Below, piece after piece: positions 35,531 to 45,275 of a stretch of DNA of 64,000 nucleotides. The stretch comes from Chryseobacterium pennipullorum (GTDB taxonomy: Bacteria; Bacteroidota; Bacteroidia; Flavobacteriales; Weeksellaceae). The position numbers and the translations under genes were made by a program. Within the stretch, counting starts at the first letter, position 1; every line of letters begins with the position of its first letter. The notes under the pieces were generated by a model. That model was not told where the DNA came from. It did no database searches and worked only from the letters and a program-made list of their open reading frames with translations. The stretch covers positions 62,001-126,000 of the forward strand of contig NZ_QNVV01000010.1 of the NCBI RefSeq assembly GCF_003384725.1. The letters run 5' to 3'.

Positions 35531-36097
35531 TTACTTTGTAGCAGCTGGTGCACCAGCACCACCGATTTTCTTATCATAAATAGCTTTCTCCCAAGGCTTC
35601 AAATCGGTAACCCCGTATTGCTCACTTTTGGTAATTGCCATTTCGTCAAGAATATCAACAAAGTTCTTATATACAGCATCGTCGGTTGGCTTAATGATCA
35701 CAGTAAATTTACTTTGATCTGCAGCTCTTGATTTTGCCTGCTGAATTACTTTTCTAATTCCTTCTCTATCCAGAGTAGTTTCCATAAGAGTCTGGTCATT
35801 CAAGGATGTTGCATCCTGCTGGTGCCAAAACACTCTGTTACCTTTTCCTAATAATATAGAGATTGAGTTCGAAAGTTTAATTTCTGTTGGAGGTGGTTTT
35901 TTTGTTTCATCTTTCGGTTTTGCCGGAAGACCCAAATCCATTACATTCGGTTTAGAGAATGTGGTTGTGAACATAAAGAAGGTAATCAATAGAAAACCCA
36001 AGTCCACCATCGGAGTCATATCGACTCTGGTACTCTGCTTCTTGGAACGGACTTTGCCGCCCTTGCCGCCTTTTTCCTGTACTTGTACTTCTGCCAT
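35531..36097 (-). CDS. exbD: ExbD/TolR family biopolymer transport protein (second copy)
   Basis: The 188-residue protein has one membrane segment (about 28-48: DMTPMVDLGFLLITFFMF) preceded by a basic start and followed by a periplasmic domain. The Asp in TPMVDLGFLL is the proton-carrying residue of the family. It lies 23 bases upstream of tonB and 11 bases after the first exbD. In Bacteroidetes two exbD genes often follow exbB, and each may serve in the ExbB-ExbD motor. Confidence 0.9.
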   Translation of the reverse strand: MAEVQVQEKGGKGGKVRSKKQSTRVDMTPMVDLGFLLITFFMFTTTFSKPNVMDLGLPAKPKDETKKPPPTEIKLSNSISILLGKGNRVFWHQQDATSLNDQTLMETTLDREGIRKVIQQAKSRAADQSKFTVIIKPTDDAVYKNFVDILDEMAITKSEQYGVTDLKPWEKAIYDKKIGGAGAPAATK

Positions 36098-36108
36098 TTC
36101 TATCGATA

Positions 36109-36717
36109 TTATTCGTTAGGTTTACCTTCTTGTGATGTAATCAACCAAAATTTAAGAAAATCAATATCTCTTAAACCTTCAAACAGGCTTTTAACTTTAG
36201 GATATTCAGTAGTAACGTCCCCTTTAATCGCTAATTTGTATTCAGGATTTACGCTCAAACTTTCTTTTACCCAGTCAATTAATTGCTTATTTGTACTGTC
36301 CATAGGAATCCCTGTAGGACTCTTATAATTTTTCTGCTCATCTTCAGACATATCCAGGAAACCTTTCAATTTGTTCATCGGAACACCAATTGCCTGAATT
36401 TTCCGGAATGCAGCCTTTTGATTGTTGTCAAAAGTAATACCATACCTTTGTCCCATTTTATCTAAAAGGGCTACTCTCTCTGATGCATTGTCTACAGGTT
36501 GGAAATAGAATTTTCCGTCCGGAGTAGCGTTGATAGTCATTAAACTAGCATCTGGAAGTAATTTTTCCGAAATTGAAGATGGCGGTTTGATCTGCTCCAC
36601 GTCAGGCTTTTTAAACTGAGTGGTCAAGATAAAGAACGTAAGGAGTAGGAACGCAACGTCACACATTGCAGTCATGTCCGTAATTACTCCATGTCTTTTT
36701 GGTTTGACTCTCGCCAT
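36109..36717 (-). CDS. exbD: ExbD/TolR family biopolymer transport protein (first copy)
   Basis: A 202-residue paralogue of the next gene: basic start (ARVKPKRHG), one membrane segment (about 13-35; DMTAMCDVAFLLLTFFIL) with the conserved Asp in AMCDVAF, then a periplasmic domain. It is longer in its periplasmic part and differs in sequence from the second copy. It follows exbB by 61 bases. Confidence 0.9.
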   Translation of the reverse strand: MARVKPKRHGVITDMTAMCDVAFLLLTFFILTTQFKKPDVEQIKPPSSISEKLLPDASLMTINATPDGKFYFQPVDNASERVALLDKMGQRYGITFDNNQKAAFRKIQAIGVPMNKLKGFLDMSEDEQKNYKSPTGIPMDSTNKQLIDWVKESLSVNPEYKLAIKGDVTTEYPKVKSLFEGLRDIDFLKFWLITSQEGKPNE

Positions 36718-36778
36718 TATTATAAAATATTTTTAATTAAACTTCTTTTAATTGCTAATGCAAATTTCTTGCTAATTC

Positions 36779-37642
36779 TTAGTTGAATTCAGCGAAAGAC
36801 TGTTGGATGCTCATAGAGATCTCGTCGATCTTATATGTTAATCCGTCAATTTTAGAAGTAAAGAAGTTATAAAGGATAATAGCGATTGCTGAAGTACCAA
36901 TACCTAATGCCGTGTTGATCAAGGCTTCAGAGATACCAGTAGATAGAGCAGCAGCATCTGGAGTACCACCTCCTGAACCTAATGCAAAGAATGCCTTGAT
37001 CATCCCGATTACCGTTCCAAGTAGTGCTACTAATGTTGCAACAGTACCTAAAGTAGAAAGGATCATCATGTTTTTCTCAAGCATTGGCATCTCAAGAGTT
37101 GTCGCTTCTTCGATAGCTTTGTTAAGTGCTACCATTTTCTGCTCTTTATTTAAAGTTGTATCGTGAGCAAGAGCTTTGTAAGTAGTCAAACCTTCTTTCA
37201 CTACGTTACCTACAGAACCTTGTTGTCTGTCACACTCTTCGATAGCTTCGTCAATTTTGTTCTGGTTAAGTAAGCTTCTAACTTGTACTACGAAGTTGTC
37301 TAAGTTTCCTTTTCCAGCAGCTTTACCAAGAACGAAATATCTTTCAAAAGAGAAAACGATTACCGTAATCATGAAAGTAATCAAGATCGGTACAATAACC
37401 CCTCCTTTGTAGATAATCCCTAAGAACGATTCTGGGTGAATGTCTTTTCCTTCAACACTTGAAAAAGCTACAGAACCACTTCCTAGTTTATCTGCATCTT
37501 TAAAGTTTCCTGGGCTCCCAAGAACGAATAAATAAATACATACTCCTATAATAAATAGAATAGGAATAATAACAGCTGGATTTAAACCTCCTGCTTTTCT
37601 AGCAACTACTTGCTCATCATTTTTTGAAACATTCATTTCCAT
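36779..37642 (-). CDS. exbB: MotA/TolQ/ExbB proton channel family protein
   Basis: The 287-residue protein has an N-terminal membrane segment (about 24-44), a second one near residues 81-101, a cytoplasmic region and two further helices (about 193-215 and 238-262). The last pair carries the typical ILSTLGTVATLVALLGTVIGM and GISEALINTALGIGTSAIAI patterns of ExbB/TolQ. It forms the pentameric channel with ExbD to drive TonB. It is the first gene of the operon, with a -7 box about 50 bases upstream. Confidence 0.93.
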   Translation of the reverse strand: MEMNVSKNDEQVVARKAGGLNPAVIIPILFIIGVCIYLFVLGSPGNFKDADKLGSGSVAFSSVEGKDIHPESFLGIIYKGGVIVPILITFMITVIVFSFERYFVLGKAAGKGNLDNFVVQVRSLLNQNKIDEAIEECDRQQGSVGNVVKEGLTTYKALAHDTTLNKEQKMVALNKAIEEATTLEMPMLEKNMMILSTLGTVATLVALLGTVIGMIKAFFALGSGGGTPDAAALSTGISEALINTALGIGTSAIAIILYNFFTSKIDGLTYKIDEISMSIQQSFAEFN

Positions 37643-37692
37643 ATTTAACTAAATTATATTGTTTTAAAATTTTACAGGGTGTAAATTAAAGG

Positions 37693-37700
37693 CAAAATTA
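37693..37700 (-). promoter_or_regulatory. Putative -7 box (TAATTTTG) of the exbB operon
   Basis: The minus-strand octamer fits TAnnTTTG and ends 50 bases before the exbB start; no -33 box is clear. Confidence 0.35.
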
Positions 37701-37882
37701 ATTAAAATGCAAGAGTCTTAATTAAACATTTTGCTTTTTTTTGATAAAGAAATTTTAATACGATTTCGATATAATAATTATTTTAAAATATTTTATTTAT
37801 TTTTCCCAAATTTAACATTTCAGTTAAAAAATCAAAAAAATAAGACCCCCATTTTTTTTAATTTCCCAATGTTAATTTTTTT

Positions 37883-40696
37883 TTAAATTACGATATTCAC
37901 AATACGGTGAGGGACAACAATGATTTTTTTAGGGGTTTTCCCTTCCAAAATCTGTTGCATTTTCTCATTCGAAATCACCAAATCTTCCACTTCCTTGGCA
38001 GATAATTGCGCTGAAAGCGAAATTTTGAACTTCATTTTACCATTTACACTTACCGGATATTCAATTTCGTCCTCGATCAGATAATCTTCGTTTAAGACCG
38101 GAAACTTTTCAAATTCGATAGAAGTGGTATGCCCCAGCAGGCTCCACAGTTCTTCACAGATATGAGGAGCATATGGAGAGATGATAACGGCTAACGGCTC
38201 CAAAATATTGCGTTTGTTGCATTTTATTTTCTGAAGCTCATTCACAGCGATCATAAACGAGGATACGGAGGTATTGAATGAGAAGTTTTCAATATCGTAC
38301 ACCACCTTTTTTATTAAAGTGTGCAAAACTTTATACTCCGCTTTGGTAGGTTCTTCATCTGAAACTTCAAAGACGTCACCGTTGAAATATAAGTTCCAGA
38401 ATTTTTTAAGGAAACCGTATACTCCGCTTAGTCCCTGCGTATTCCATGGCTTGGATTGTTCCAATGGTCCCAAGAACATTTCATACAGTCTCAGCCCGTC
38501 AGCACCATATTCGTCACAGATATCATCAGGGTTCACTACATTATATTTTGACTTGGACATTTTTTCCACTTCACGGTCTGTAATGTATTTTCCGTCCTCC
38601 AGAATAAATTCAGCATCAGCATAATCGGGTCTCCATGCTTTGAAGGCATCGGTGTCCAATTCGTCTGATGCCCCTTTTAATAAGGATACATCTACGTGGA
38701 TCTGCTGAGTCTGGTATTCGCTTGCTAAATTTTTAGATACATATTTATGAGTTCCATCAATTCGGTATACAAATGCGCTCATCCCCAAGATCATCCCCTG
38801 GTTGATCAGTTTTTGGAAAGGCTCGTCATGATTGATCCACCCTCTATCCTTAAGGAACATATTCCAGAAACGGGAATACAATAAGTGTCCGGTGGCATGC
38901 TCGCTGCCTCCGATGTAAAGATCTACCTGACCCCAGTAATCTGAAAGATCTTTGGCAGAGAATTCTTCATCGTTTTGCGGATCCATATATCTAAGGAAGT
39001 ACCAGGAGCTTCCTGCCCACCCTGGCATCGTAGATAATTCTAAAGGAAAAATTGTTTTATCATCAATCAGATCTGTGGCCACTACTTTCTGGTTCACCTC
39101 ATCCCACGCAAATGTTTTTGCATTTCCTAATGGTGGATCACCGTCTTCAGTTGGTAAATATTTTTCAACTTCTGGAAGTTCTAATGGCAACGCAGAAGTG
39201 GGTAACGTGTATGGCATTCCATCCTTATAATAGATAGGAACAGGTTCTCCCCAATATCTTTGTCTTGAGAAAATCGCATCACGCTGTCTGTAGTTGGTAG
39301 TCCCATGTCCGATTCCTTTTTTTTCGATCGCAGAAATGATCAGTGATTTTGCATCATTATAGGGAAGTCCGTTTAAGAAATCAGAATTCACACACACCGA
39401 ATCTTTAGAGTCAAAAGATTTTTCTTGAACGTCTTCTTCGGTTTCTACTACTTTTTTAATTTCAAGATTAAATTTCTTTGCAAACCGGTGATCGCGCTCA
39501 TCGTGAGCAGGAACAGCCATTACGGCTCCGGTTCCGTATCCCATCAGCACGTAGTCTGAAATATAGACCGGCATTTTTTCTCCACTGAAAGGGTTGATAG
39601 CATAGCTTCCTGTGAAAGCGCCACTCACGTTTTTCACATCAGACATCCGGTCTCTTTCGGTTTTTTTGGAAGTTTCTTCAATATAGGTATCTACTTCTAC
39701 TTTCTGAGCTTGTGTAGTGATCGTTTCTACTAATGGATTTTCCGGAGCCAGCACAATAAAGGTTGCCCCAAAGATGGTGTCAGGTCTTGTGGTGAAAACT
39801 TCCACAGTCTCATCATGCTGTTCAATCTGGAACTGAACCTGCGCTCCCTGAGATTTCCCGATCCAGTATTCCTGGGCATCTTTCAAGGGCTGCGGCCAGT
39901 CTAATGCAGTAAGTCCCTGTAGCAATCTTTCAGAGTAGGCAGAGATTCTCATACTCCACTGCATCATCTTTTTCTGGAATACGGGAAAACCTCCTCTTTC
40001 AGATTTACCATCTTTCACTTCATCATTAGCCAATACTGTTCCTAATGCAGGACACCAGTTTACGGTCGTCTCTGCTCTGTATGCAAGACGGTAATTCAGT
40101 AAGATATCTTCTTTATCAAGACCAGAAGCATTCGCCCACTCTTCTGCTGTAAAGGTCAGCTCGTCACTTTGGTTAGCATGGAGCCCTTCAGTTCCCTTTT
40201 CTTCAAAATGTCTGATAAGCGTTTCGATAGGTTCTGCCTTATCAGTATTCTTATTATACCATGAATGGTACAGCTGGATAAAAATCCACTGTGTCCACTT
40301 ATAATATGAAGCATCAGAAGTTCTTACTTCTCTGCTCCAATCGAATGAAAATCCGATTTTTTTTAATTGTTCTTCGTATCTGTTGATATTTTGTTCTGTA
40401 GTGATAGCCGGGTGCTGTCCTGTTTGGATGGCATACTGTTCAGCAGGCAGTCCGAAACTGTCGTATCCTACCGGGTGGAGAACGTTAAACCCCTGATGTC
40501 TTTTGTATCTCGCATAAATATCTGACGCAATGTATCCAAGCGGGTGACCTACGTGAAGTCCGGCTCCGGATGGGTACGGAAACATATCGAGTACATAAAA
40601 TTTTGGTTTATCGGTATTATTGGAAGTTTTGTATGTTTGATTTTCCTCCCAGTATTTCTGCCACTTTTTTTCTATCTGCTGATGATCGTAAAACAC
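37883..40696 (-). CDS. leuS: Leucine--tRNA ligase
   Basis: Attaches leucine to tRNA-Leu and edits mischarged products. The 937-residue class I enzyme has the HIGH-type motif PYPSGAGLHVGHPLGY, an editing domain (CP1) in the middle (TRPDTIFGATFIVLAPE and the VPAHDERDHRFAKKF stretch), the KMSKS motif in EKMSKSKYNVVNPDD and an anticodon-binding C-terminal part. The insertion before KMSKS is longer than in E. coli, as is common in Bacteroidetes. It is a single gene. Confidence 0.95.
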   Translation of the reverse strand: MFYDHQQIEKKWQKYWEENQTYKTSNNTDKPKFYVLDMFPYPSGAGLHVGHPLGYIASDIYARYKRHQGFNVLHPVGYDSFGLPAEQYAIQTGQHPAITTEQNINRYEEQLKKIGFSFDWSREVRTSDASYYKWTQWIFIQLYHSWYNKNTDKAEPIETLIRHFEEKGTEGLHANQSDELTFTAEEWANASGLDKEDILLNYRLAYRAETTVNWCPALGTVLANDEVKDGKSERGGFPVFQKKMMQWSMRISAYSERLLQGLTALDWPQPLKDAQEYWIGKSQGAQVQFQIEQHDETVEVFTTRPDTIFGATFIVLAPENPLVETITTQAQKVEVDTYIEETSKKTERDRMSDVKNVSGAFTGSYAINPFSGEKMPVYISDYVLMGYGTGAVMAVPAHDERDHRFAKKFNLEIKKVVETEEDVQEKSFDSKDSVCVNSDFLNGLPYNDAKSLIISAIEKKGIGHGTTNYRQRDAIFSRQRYWGEPVPIYYKDGMPYTLPTSALPLELPEVEKYLPTEDGDPPLGNAKTFAWDEVNQKVVATDLIDDKTIFPLELSTMPGWAGSSWYFLRYMDPQNDEEFSAKDLSDYWGQVDLYIGGSEHATGHLLYSRFWNMFLKDRGWINHDEPFQKLINQGMILGMSAFVYRIDGTHKYVSKNLASEYQTQQIHVDVSLLKGASDELDTDAFKAWRPDYADAEFILEDGKYITDREVEKMSKSKYNVVNPDDICDEYGADGLRLYEMFLGPLEQSKPWNTQGLSGVYGFLKKFWNLYFNGDVFEVSDEEPTKAEYKVLHTLIKKVVYDIENFSFNTSVSSFMIAVNELQKIKCNKRNILEPLAVIISPYAPHICEELWSLLGHTTSIEFEKFPVLNEDYLIEDEIEYPVSVNGKMKFKISLSAQLSAKEVEDLVISNEKMQQILEGKTPKKIIVVPHRIVNIVI

Positions 40697-40762
40697 TTTA
40701 TATATAGATTATATGTTAGACTTTAAATATTGAATTGTTTTTTTCCTTTTTTACAAGACTCA

Positions 40763-40770
40763 CAAAAATA
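40763..40770 (-). promoter_or_regulatory. Possible -7 box (TATTTTTG) of leuS
   Basis: The minus-strand octamer fits TAnnTTTG and lies 67 bases before the leuS start; the distance and lack of a -33 box leave it uncertain. Confidence 0.3.
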
Positions 40771-40881
40771 ATGATTTTAAAAGACATAGGAATTTAATTT
40801 ATCATGAATTGTCATGAGCTGCTCAATAAAAAAATCCCACCCGAAGATGAGATCTGTTTTATATTTTGAAGTATCGCTTTA

Positions 40882-41361
40882 TTATTTCTGAAGATTAACT
40901 CTCTTAAAGGTATACGTTCTTGTTTTAAATACAGTGGGATCCTGGGTTTCTTCTCTTATCGCCAGATTGAGGGTGGTATCATCCAAAGTAACCACTTTAC
41001 CCCTTGATGGCTCTACCGTTCCCTGATATTTAATCTGAATATCCTTGCTGCTCTTATCATACGTATAGGTGTATATTTTTTCAGGAAGAACATTACATTC
41101 TCCAGGCGTAGCAGAATCTCCTACATCCATTCTTTTTCCGGTAGTTTCTGTGCTGAACCACCATCTGGAGGTTTTCTGGCAATCTGTGTAGGTAATGACA
41201 TCCGAAACCGGAACTTCATCTACCTCTACCGTAGTAACGACTTCTTTTATCGGCTGCCATACCCCAACAAGAGGAGCTTCTCTGATGTTATCATTGTCAT
41301 CACTACATCCGGTAGCAACACATAATGATAAACCTGTAAATAGTAATGCTAATTTCTTCAT
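40882..41361 (-). CDS. Lipocalin-like lipoprotein
   Basis: The 159-residue product has a lipoprotein signal peptide (lipobox cysteine in ATGCSDDND, about residue 19). The mature part starts with PLVGVWQPIKEV, the Gly-x-Trp start of lipocalin-like domains in Bacteroidetes, and continues as a predicted beta-barrel ending in TYTFKRVN. Cysteines in YTDCQK and GECNVL could pair. The family binds small hydrophobic ligands, but no ligand can be named. It is a single gene. Confidence 0.7.
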   Translation of the reverse strand: MKKLALLFTGLSLCVATGCSDDNDNIREAPLVGVWQPIKEVVTTVEVDEVPVSDVITYTDCQKTSRWWFSTETTGKRMDVGDSATPGECNVLPEKIYTYTYDKSSKDIQIKYQGTVEPSRGKVVTLDDTTLNLAIREETQDPTVFKTRTYTFKRVNLQK

Positions 41362-41535
41362 AGATCAATTTTTCAAGCGCTAAAATTATAATTTTTTTGA
41401 TTTATATTACTATTTTTTGTGAAAAATAATTTCATCAACCTTTATTTATATAAATTTTTAAAGACACAGGGGTAAAAACACCTTTATTTAACAAATATTG
41501 AAGCATGTAAAGATTCTCTGTTTTATTAAAAAAGC

Positions 41536-41543
41536 TATTTTTG
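41536..41543 (+). promoter_or_regulatory. Putative -7 box (TATTTTTG) of the acyltransferase gene
   Basis: The octamer fits TAnnTTTG and lies 14 bases before the ATG at 41558. Its place supports that ATG rather than the upstream one at 41498, which would be in front of the promoter. Confidence 0.45.
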
Positions 41544-41557
41544 TAAGAAAATTGCAA

Positions 41558-42535
41558 ATGCAGGATATAACGAAAAATAATTTTGACTTCATCCGTGTTC
41601 TCCTTGCTTTCATTGTCTTTGTAGGACACCTGGGAGCATTAAGTGCTTCTGAGCAGCTTACCTTTTTAACGTACAGTCCTGTAGAAATCGCCGTTTTTGC
41701 TTTTTTTATTGTAAGTGGTTTTTTGATCGCAAGAAGCTACGAAAGATCTTCAAGCCTGAAAAGCTACGCTAAAAAAAGAATCAACAGAATCGTTCCTGCT
41801 TACCTGCTGGTGGTCTTTCTCTGTGCCATTCTGCTAAGCCTTGTTAGCACGTTATCTTTTTCTGAGTATTTTGGCAATACGCAGGTGTACAAATATCTGT
41901 TCTGGAATTCTCTGTTTATGAATTTTAAAGCTCCCTGGCTTCCCGGCGTATTCGGTAACCAGGCTGTCAACGGTGCATTATGGACTCTAAAAATAGAAAT
42001 GTGCTTTTACATTTCCGTGCCGCTGATCTTTTTATTCTTCGGAAAGAATAACAGGTACAGAAACATCAGTCTCATTATTTTGTATTTCCTTTCGCTCATC
42101 TATCTCAATTATTTTGAAATGACAGAGCAGGCATCCCTTTCAAGGCAGATCCCCGGCTCTCTCTGCTATTTCATTGGCGGAATGTTTATTTATTTCAATT
42201 TTGATCAGTTTATCAAACATAAGAATACTCTTTTTATCATCGCAATGCTTACGGTATGGATCGACCTTATTCTCAATATAAAGCTCTTCTCCCCCATGAT
42301 GATCAGCATCATTGTTTTGTATATCGCATACTCGTTTAAGTTTCTGAATAACTTTGGGAAATATGGAGACTTCACCTACGGGATTTATATATTTCACTTC
42401 CCTATTATCAGGGTATTTGCCACGCTGGGACTTTTTGCCAACTATAATCCTTATTTTATGAGTATCATCTGTATGCTGGTAGTCATCGGTGTAGGAATTG
42501 CTTCCTGGCATCTGTATGAAAAAAGATTTTTATAA
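41558..42535 (+). CDS. Acyltransferase family membrane protein (acyltransferase 3)
   Basis: The product has 325 residues counted from the ATG at 41558; the frame opens at 41498 but a -7 box lies between. About ten membrane segments, an N-terminal FDFIRVLLAFIVFVGHLGAL stretch with the conserved Arg and His of acyltransferase 3 enzymes, then FFIVSGFLIARSYERS and the RINRIVPAYLLVV stretch. These proteins O-acetylate or acylate surface sugars. The glycosyltransferase gene follows by 23 bases, so both probably modify an envelope polysaccharide. Confidence 0.85.
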   Translation: MQDITKNNFDFIRVLLAFIVFVGHLGALSASEQLTFLTYSPVEIAVFAFFIVSGFLIARSYERSSSLKSYAKKRINRIVPAYLLVVFLCAILLSLVSTLSFSEYFGNTQVYKYLFWNSLFMNFKAPWLPGVFGNQAVNGALWTLKIEMCFYISVPLIFLFFGKNNRYRNISLIILYFLSLIYLNYFEMTEQASLSRQIPGSLCYFIGGMFIYFNFDQFIKHKNTLFIIAMLTVWIDLILNIKLFSPMMISIIVLYIAYSFKFLNNFGKYGDFTYGIYIFHFPIIRVFATLGLFANYNPYFMSIICMLVVIGVGIASWHLYEKRFL

Positions 42536-42558
42536 TTTTGAATATATTTTAAACACGA

Positions 42559-43314
42559 ATGAAAGACCTGGTATCCATTATCACCCCTTGTTACAATTCT
42601 GCAGAATTCATGGAAGAAACCATACAGTCTGTCCTTAACCAAACCTATGAAAATTGGGAATGGCTGATTACTGATGACCTTTCTACAGACCATACCGTGG
42701 AGATTATCAGAACATACAATGATCCCAGGATAAAATTACACGTACTGGAAAAAAACGGCGGAGCAGGAAATGCAAGAAACAACAGCCTTGAAAGGGCAAC
42801 AGGAAGGTATATCTCTTTTCTGGATTCTGACGACTTCTGGTATCCGGAATACCTCGAAACCATGGTTGATTATATGGAGGAGCATCAGGCTGAACTGGTA
42901 TACTGCAATTATTCCAGATGTAATGAGCAACTGCAGCCTGTACTGAAAGATTTCATCGCAGATAAAGTAGTAACCTTCTCTAATCTACTGAAAACATGTC
43001 GTCTGGCCCCTGTTTCCACCATGTATGATACGAAACGGGTCGGGAAGTTTCTGTTCCCTGTAAAGAGCAAACGTGAAGATCATGTCATGTGGCTGAATCT
43101 CCTTAAAGTGATCCCCCAGGGAATGCCCTTAAAAAAGACACTCGCCAAATACAGAATGCGCGAAAACAGCGTATCACGAAAGAAAAAAAACATCATCAAA
43201 GATCAATATCTTGTATATAAGGACTTCATGGGATTCTCTACCATGAAATCACTTTATTATACTGCAAACTGGGCCTTAAACGGATTTATGAAATATTCTA
43301 AAATTTTTAACTGA
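42559..43314 (+). CDS. Glycosyltransferase family 2 protein
   Basis: The 251-residue protein has the GT-A fold: SIITPCYNSAEFMEETIQSV at the start (nucleotide-sugar binding), LITDDLSTDHT, and the metal-binding FLDSDDFWYPEYLE motif (DSD). The C-terminal part contains the acidic KREDHVMWL stretch near the predicted catalytic base. It lies behind the acyltransferase gene and ends one base inside the start of the next gene, which suggests translational coupling. The sugar and acceptor are unknown. Confidence 0.88.
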   Translation: MKDLVSIITPCYNSAEFMEETIQSVLNQTYENWEWLITDDLSTDHTVEIIRTYNDPRIKLHVLEKNGGAGNARNNSLERATGRYISFLDSDDFWYPEYLETMVDYMEEHQAELVYCNYSRCNEQLQPVLKDFIADKVVTFSNLLKTCRLAPVSTMYDTKRVGKFLFPVKSKREDHVMWLNLLKVIPQGMPLKKTLAKYRMRENSVSRKKKNIIKDQYLVYKDFMGFSTMKSLYYTANWALNGFMKYSKIFN

Positions 43315-43940
43315 TGGAGTATTCAAAAGAATTTAAAGCTGCACTAAGCGCCTTCTCCGGTCCTGAAAAGGATAAACTCATATTCAGGCTTCTGAGAAAG
43401 GACAAACTCCTGTCTAAGAAGCTTTACTTTGAACTCATTGATCCGGAAACAACGGATCAAAAAAGAGATGCAATGAAAGATATTGTAGAAGAAAAAGTAC
43501 TTCTCGCTTCAAAGTATATAGGCAACGCCAAATACTTCCTGAGTATTGTCCGTAAAATAAGTGCTGAGATTACAGAGCATGTTAAGATTACTACTGACAA
43601 ATTCGGGGACGTTTCACTGAATCTTCTTCTCCTGAATAAAATCCTGGAACACAATGCTGATCTGAGCAGACAGCGCTTTGATAATGTATATAAGCTCTAT
43701 ATTTATATCATCAACAAAGTATTCAAATCCCTTATTCTGGCTAAAAAACTGGATGAAGATTACTGGATGGAAATTGATGAATATCTGCAGAGTATTGAAG
43801 AAAAAATAGCAGAGAATCATTATCTGCAAAAATTATGCATCAACAGTGGTCTTGATATGAACTGGTTTGAATGTGATAAGGTTCCTGAAAACATTGATCA
43901 GATTATGAAGGATATCAAAAGCCAGGGATTTTTAAGATAG
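43314..43940 (+). CDS. Helical protein of unknown function
   Basis: The 208-residue product is almost all predicted helix, rich in Lys, Glu, Leu and Ile, with no membrane segment or signal peptide. I do not recognise a family. It starts at the last base of the GT2 stop codon, so it is probably co-translated with it. Its end overlaps the converging waaA gene by nine bases. A role in surface glycan synthesis is only suggested by the neighbours. Confidence 0.6.
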   Translation: MEYSKEFKAALSAFSGPEKDKLIFRLLRKDKLLSKKLYFELIDPETTDQKRDAMKDIVEEKVLLASKYIGNAKYFLSIVRKISAEITEHVKITTDKFGDVSLNLLLLNKILEHNADLSRQRFDNVYKLYIYIINKVFKSLILAKKLDEDYWMEIDEYLQSIEEKIAENHYLQKLCINSGLDMNWFECDKVPENIDQIMKDIKSQGFLR

Positions 43941-45173
43941 TATTTTCTGAATAATCATTTCCGTAGAATCGGGTTTATCATCCACAAATTTCCGGGCATT
44001 ATCAGACATGCCTTCCAGCTCCTCACTGTTGTCCTCATTGGCCAGGAATAACACAAATTCTGCCGCTGCATATTCATCTTCAAAAGACTTTCCGCCGTTC
44101 GTTGAAATGAGATCGTCAGCTTCCGGATTCTTTCTGTAATGGTTTCCGAAAATAACAGGAACGCCAAATGCAGCTGCTTCCAAAATGTTATGAAGACCTG
44201 CCTCATGAAATCCTCCACCTACCACTGCTATATCGGCATAGGAATACAGCTTTGATAAGAGACCGATACTATCGATTATCAGGACCTGAGAACTGAAATA
44301 AGTGATATCATTATCTTTGATTTGGCTGTACAATACAGCGTTCGGGAAAATATTTTTAAGATGCTCCACTCTTTTCAGATCATGAGGGGCCATGATCATT
44401 TTTACCGTAGTATTTTTGCGGGCAACCATTTCTGCAATCTTTTCTTCAGCCTGCCATGAGCTTCCAAAAATAACAGCTTTATGTTCTCCGATAAATCCTG
44501 AAATAAAATCAACATGATTGTTGCGCTGGCGCAGCTGCTTTACCCTGTCAAATCTGGTATCCCCGGTTACAGAAGATTGTACGAGCCCTATACTTTTAGC
44601 CAGAGCAAAAGAAAACGGCGTCTGATGAAAAAACCAGTCTACATCGTTCTGAAGCTGCTTTACAAACCATTTCCCATAAGAGGTAAAAAAGGATTGCCTA
44701 TCATAGAACAGGGCAGAAATAACGTAGATTTTGACATTCCGGTTCTTAAGTGCAGCCAGCAGGTTATACCAGTAGTCGTACTTCACCGTAAAAAATAGTT
44801 CAGTAGTAAATTCTGATATAAATTTGTTTATCCTGCTTTTTTTATCGAAAGGCAAGTAACAGAGGACATCGGCTGGGTGTTGTTTTTTGATAACGTTCTC
44901 ATAACCGGATGGAGAAAAGAAAGTGACCAGGATTTTATGTTGTGGAAAATGCGCCTTAAGCTTTTCTAAAACAGGCAGCCCCTGCTCGTATTCGCCCAGA
45001 CTGGCGGCATGCATCCAGATCACTTTATCAGTTTTGGAAAATGCGGATCTTACTTTATCCAGGGATTGACTTCTTCCCTCAACTCCCTTTTTAGTTTTAT
45101 CGTTGATGAGTGAAAAAACTTTCATCCCAAAAATAAGAAGACTGATAAAAAGGTCATATAGAAATGCCATCAT
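43932..45173 (-). CDS. waaA: 3-deoxy-D-manno-octulosonic acid (Kdo) transferase WaaA
   Basis: WaaA adds Kdo to the lipid A precursor at the inner membrane. The 413-residue protein has an N-terminal membrane anchor (FLYDLFISLLIFGMKVFSL) and the typical WMHAASLGEYEQGLPVLEKL stretch of the N-terminal GT-B domain. The C-terminal domain has FGSSWQAEE, IMAPHDLKRVEHL and the AVVGGGFHEAGLHNILEAAA signature for sugar-nucleotide binding, then PVIFGNHY. It converges with the unknown gene at 43314-43940 with a nine-base overlap. Confidence 0.93.
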   Translation of the reverse strand: MMAFLYDLFISLLIFGMKVFSLINDKTKKGVEGRSQSLDKVRSAFSKTDKVIWMHAASLGEYEQGLPVLEKLKAHFPQHKILVTFFSPSGYENVIKKQHPADVLCYLPFDKKSRINKFISEFTTELFFTVKYDYWYNLLAALKNRNVKIYVISALFYDRQSFFTSYGKWFVKQLQNDVDWFFHQTPFSFALAKSIGLVQSSVTGDTRFDRVKQLRQRNNHVDFISGFIGEHKAVIFGSSWQAEEKIAEMVARKNTTVKMIMAPHDLKRVEHLKNIFPNAVLYSQIKDNDITYFSSQVLIIDSIGLLSKLYSYADIAVVGGGFHEAGLHNILEAAAFGVPVIFGNHYRKNPEADDLISTNGGKSFEDEYAAAEFVLFLANEDNSEELEGMSDNARKFVDDKPDSTEMIIQKILS

Positions 45174-45275
45174 AATTATGTTTAAAGAGATCGATGATCA
45201 AAGGCAAAGAAGGTGATGAATTCAAAATTAAAATAACTACAGAAGAACATTTCTTTCTGATACATTATAAGCAGA

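Noticed and set aside
36109..36717. The two exbD genes as a recent duplication
   Set aside because: They differ in length and sequence beyond the membrane segment; tandem exbD genes are usual in Bacteroidetes.
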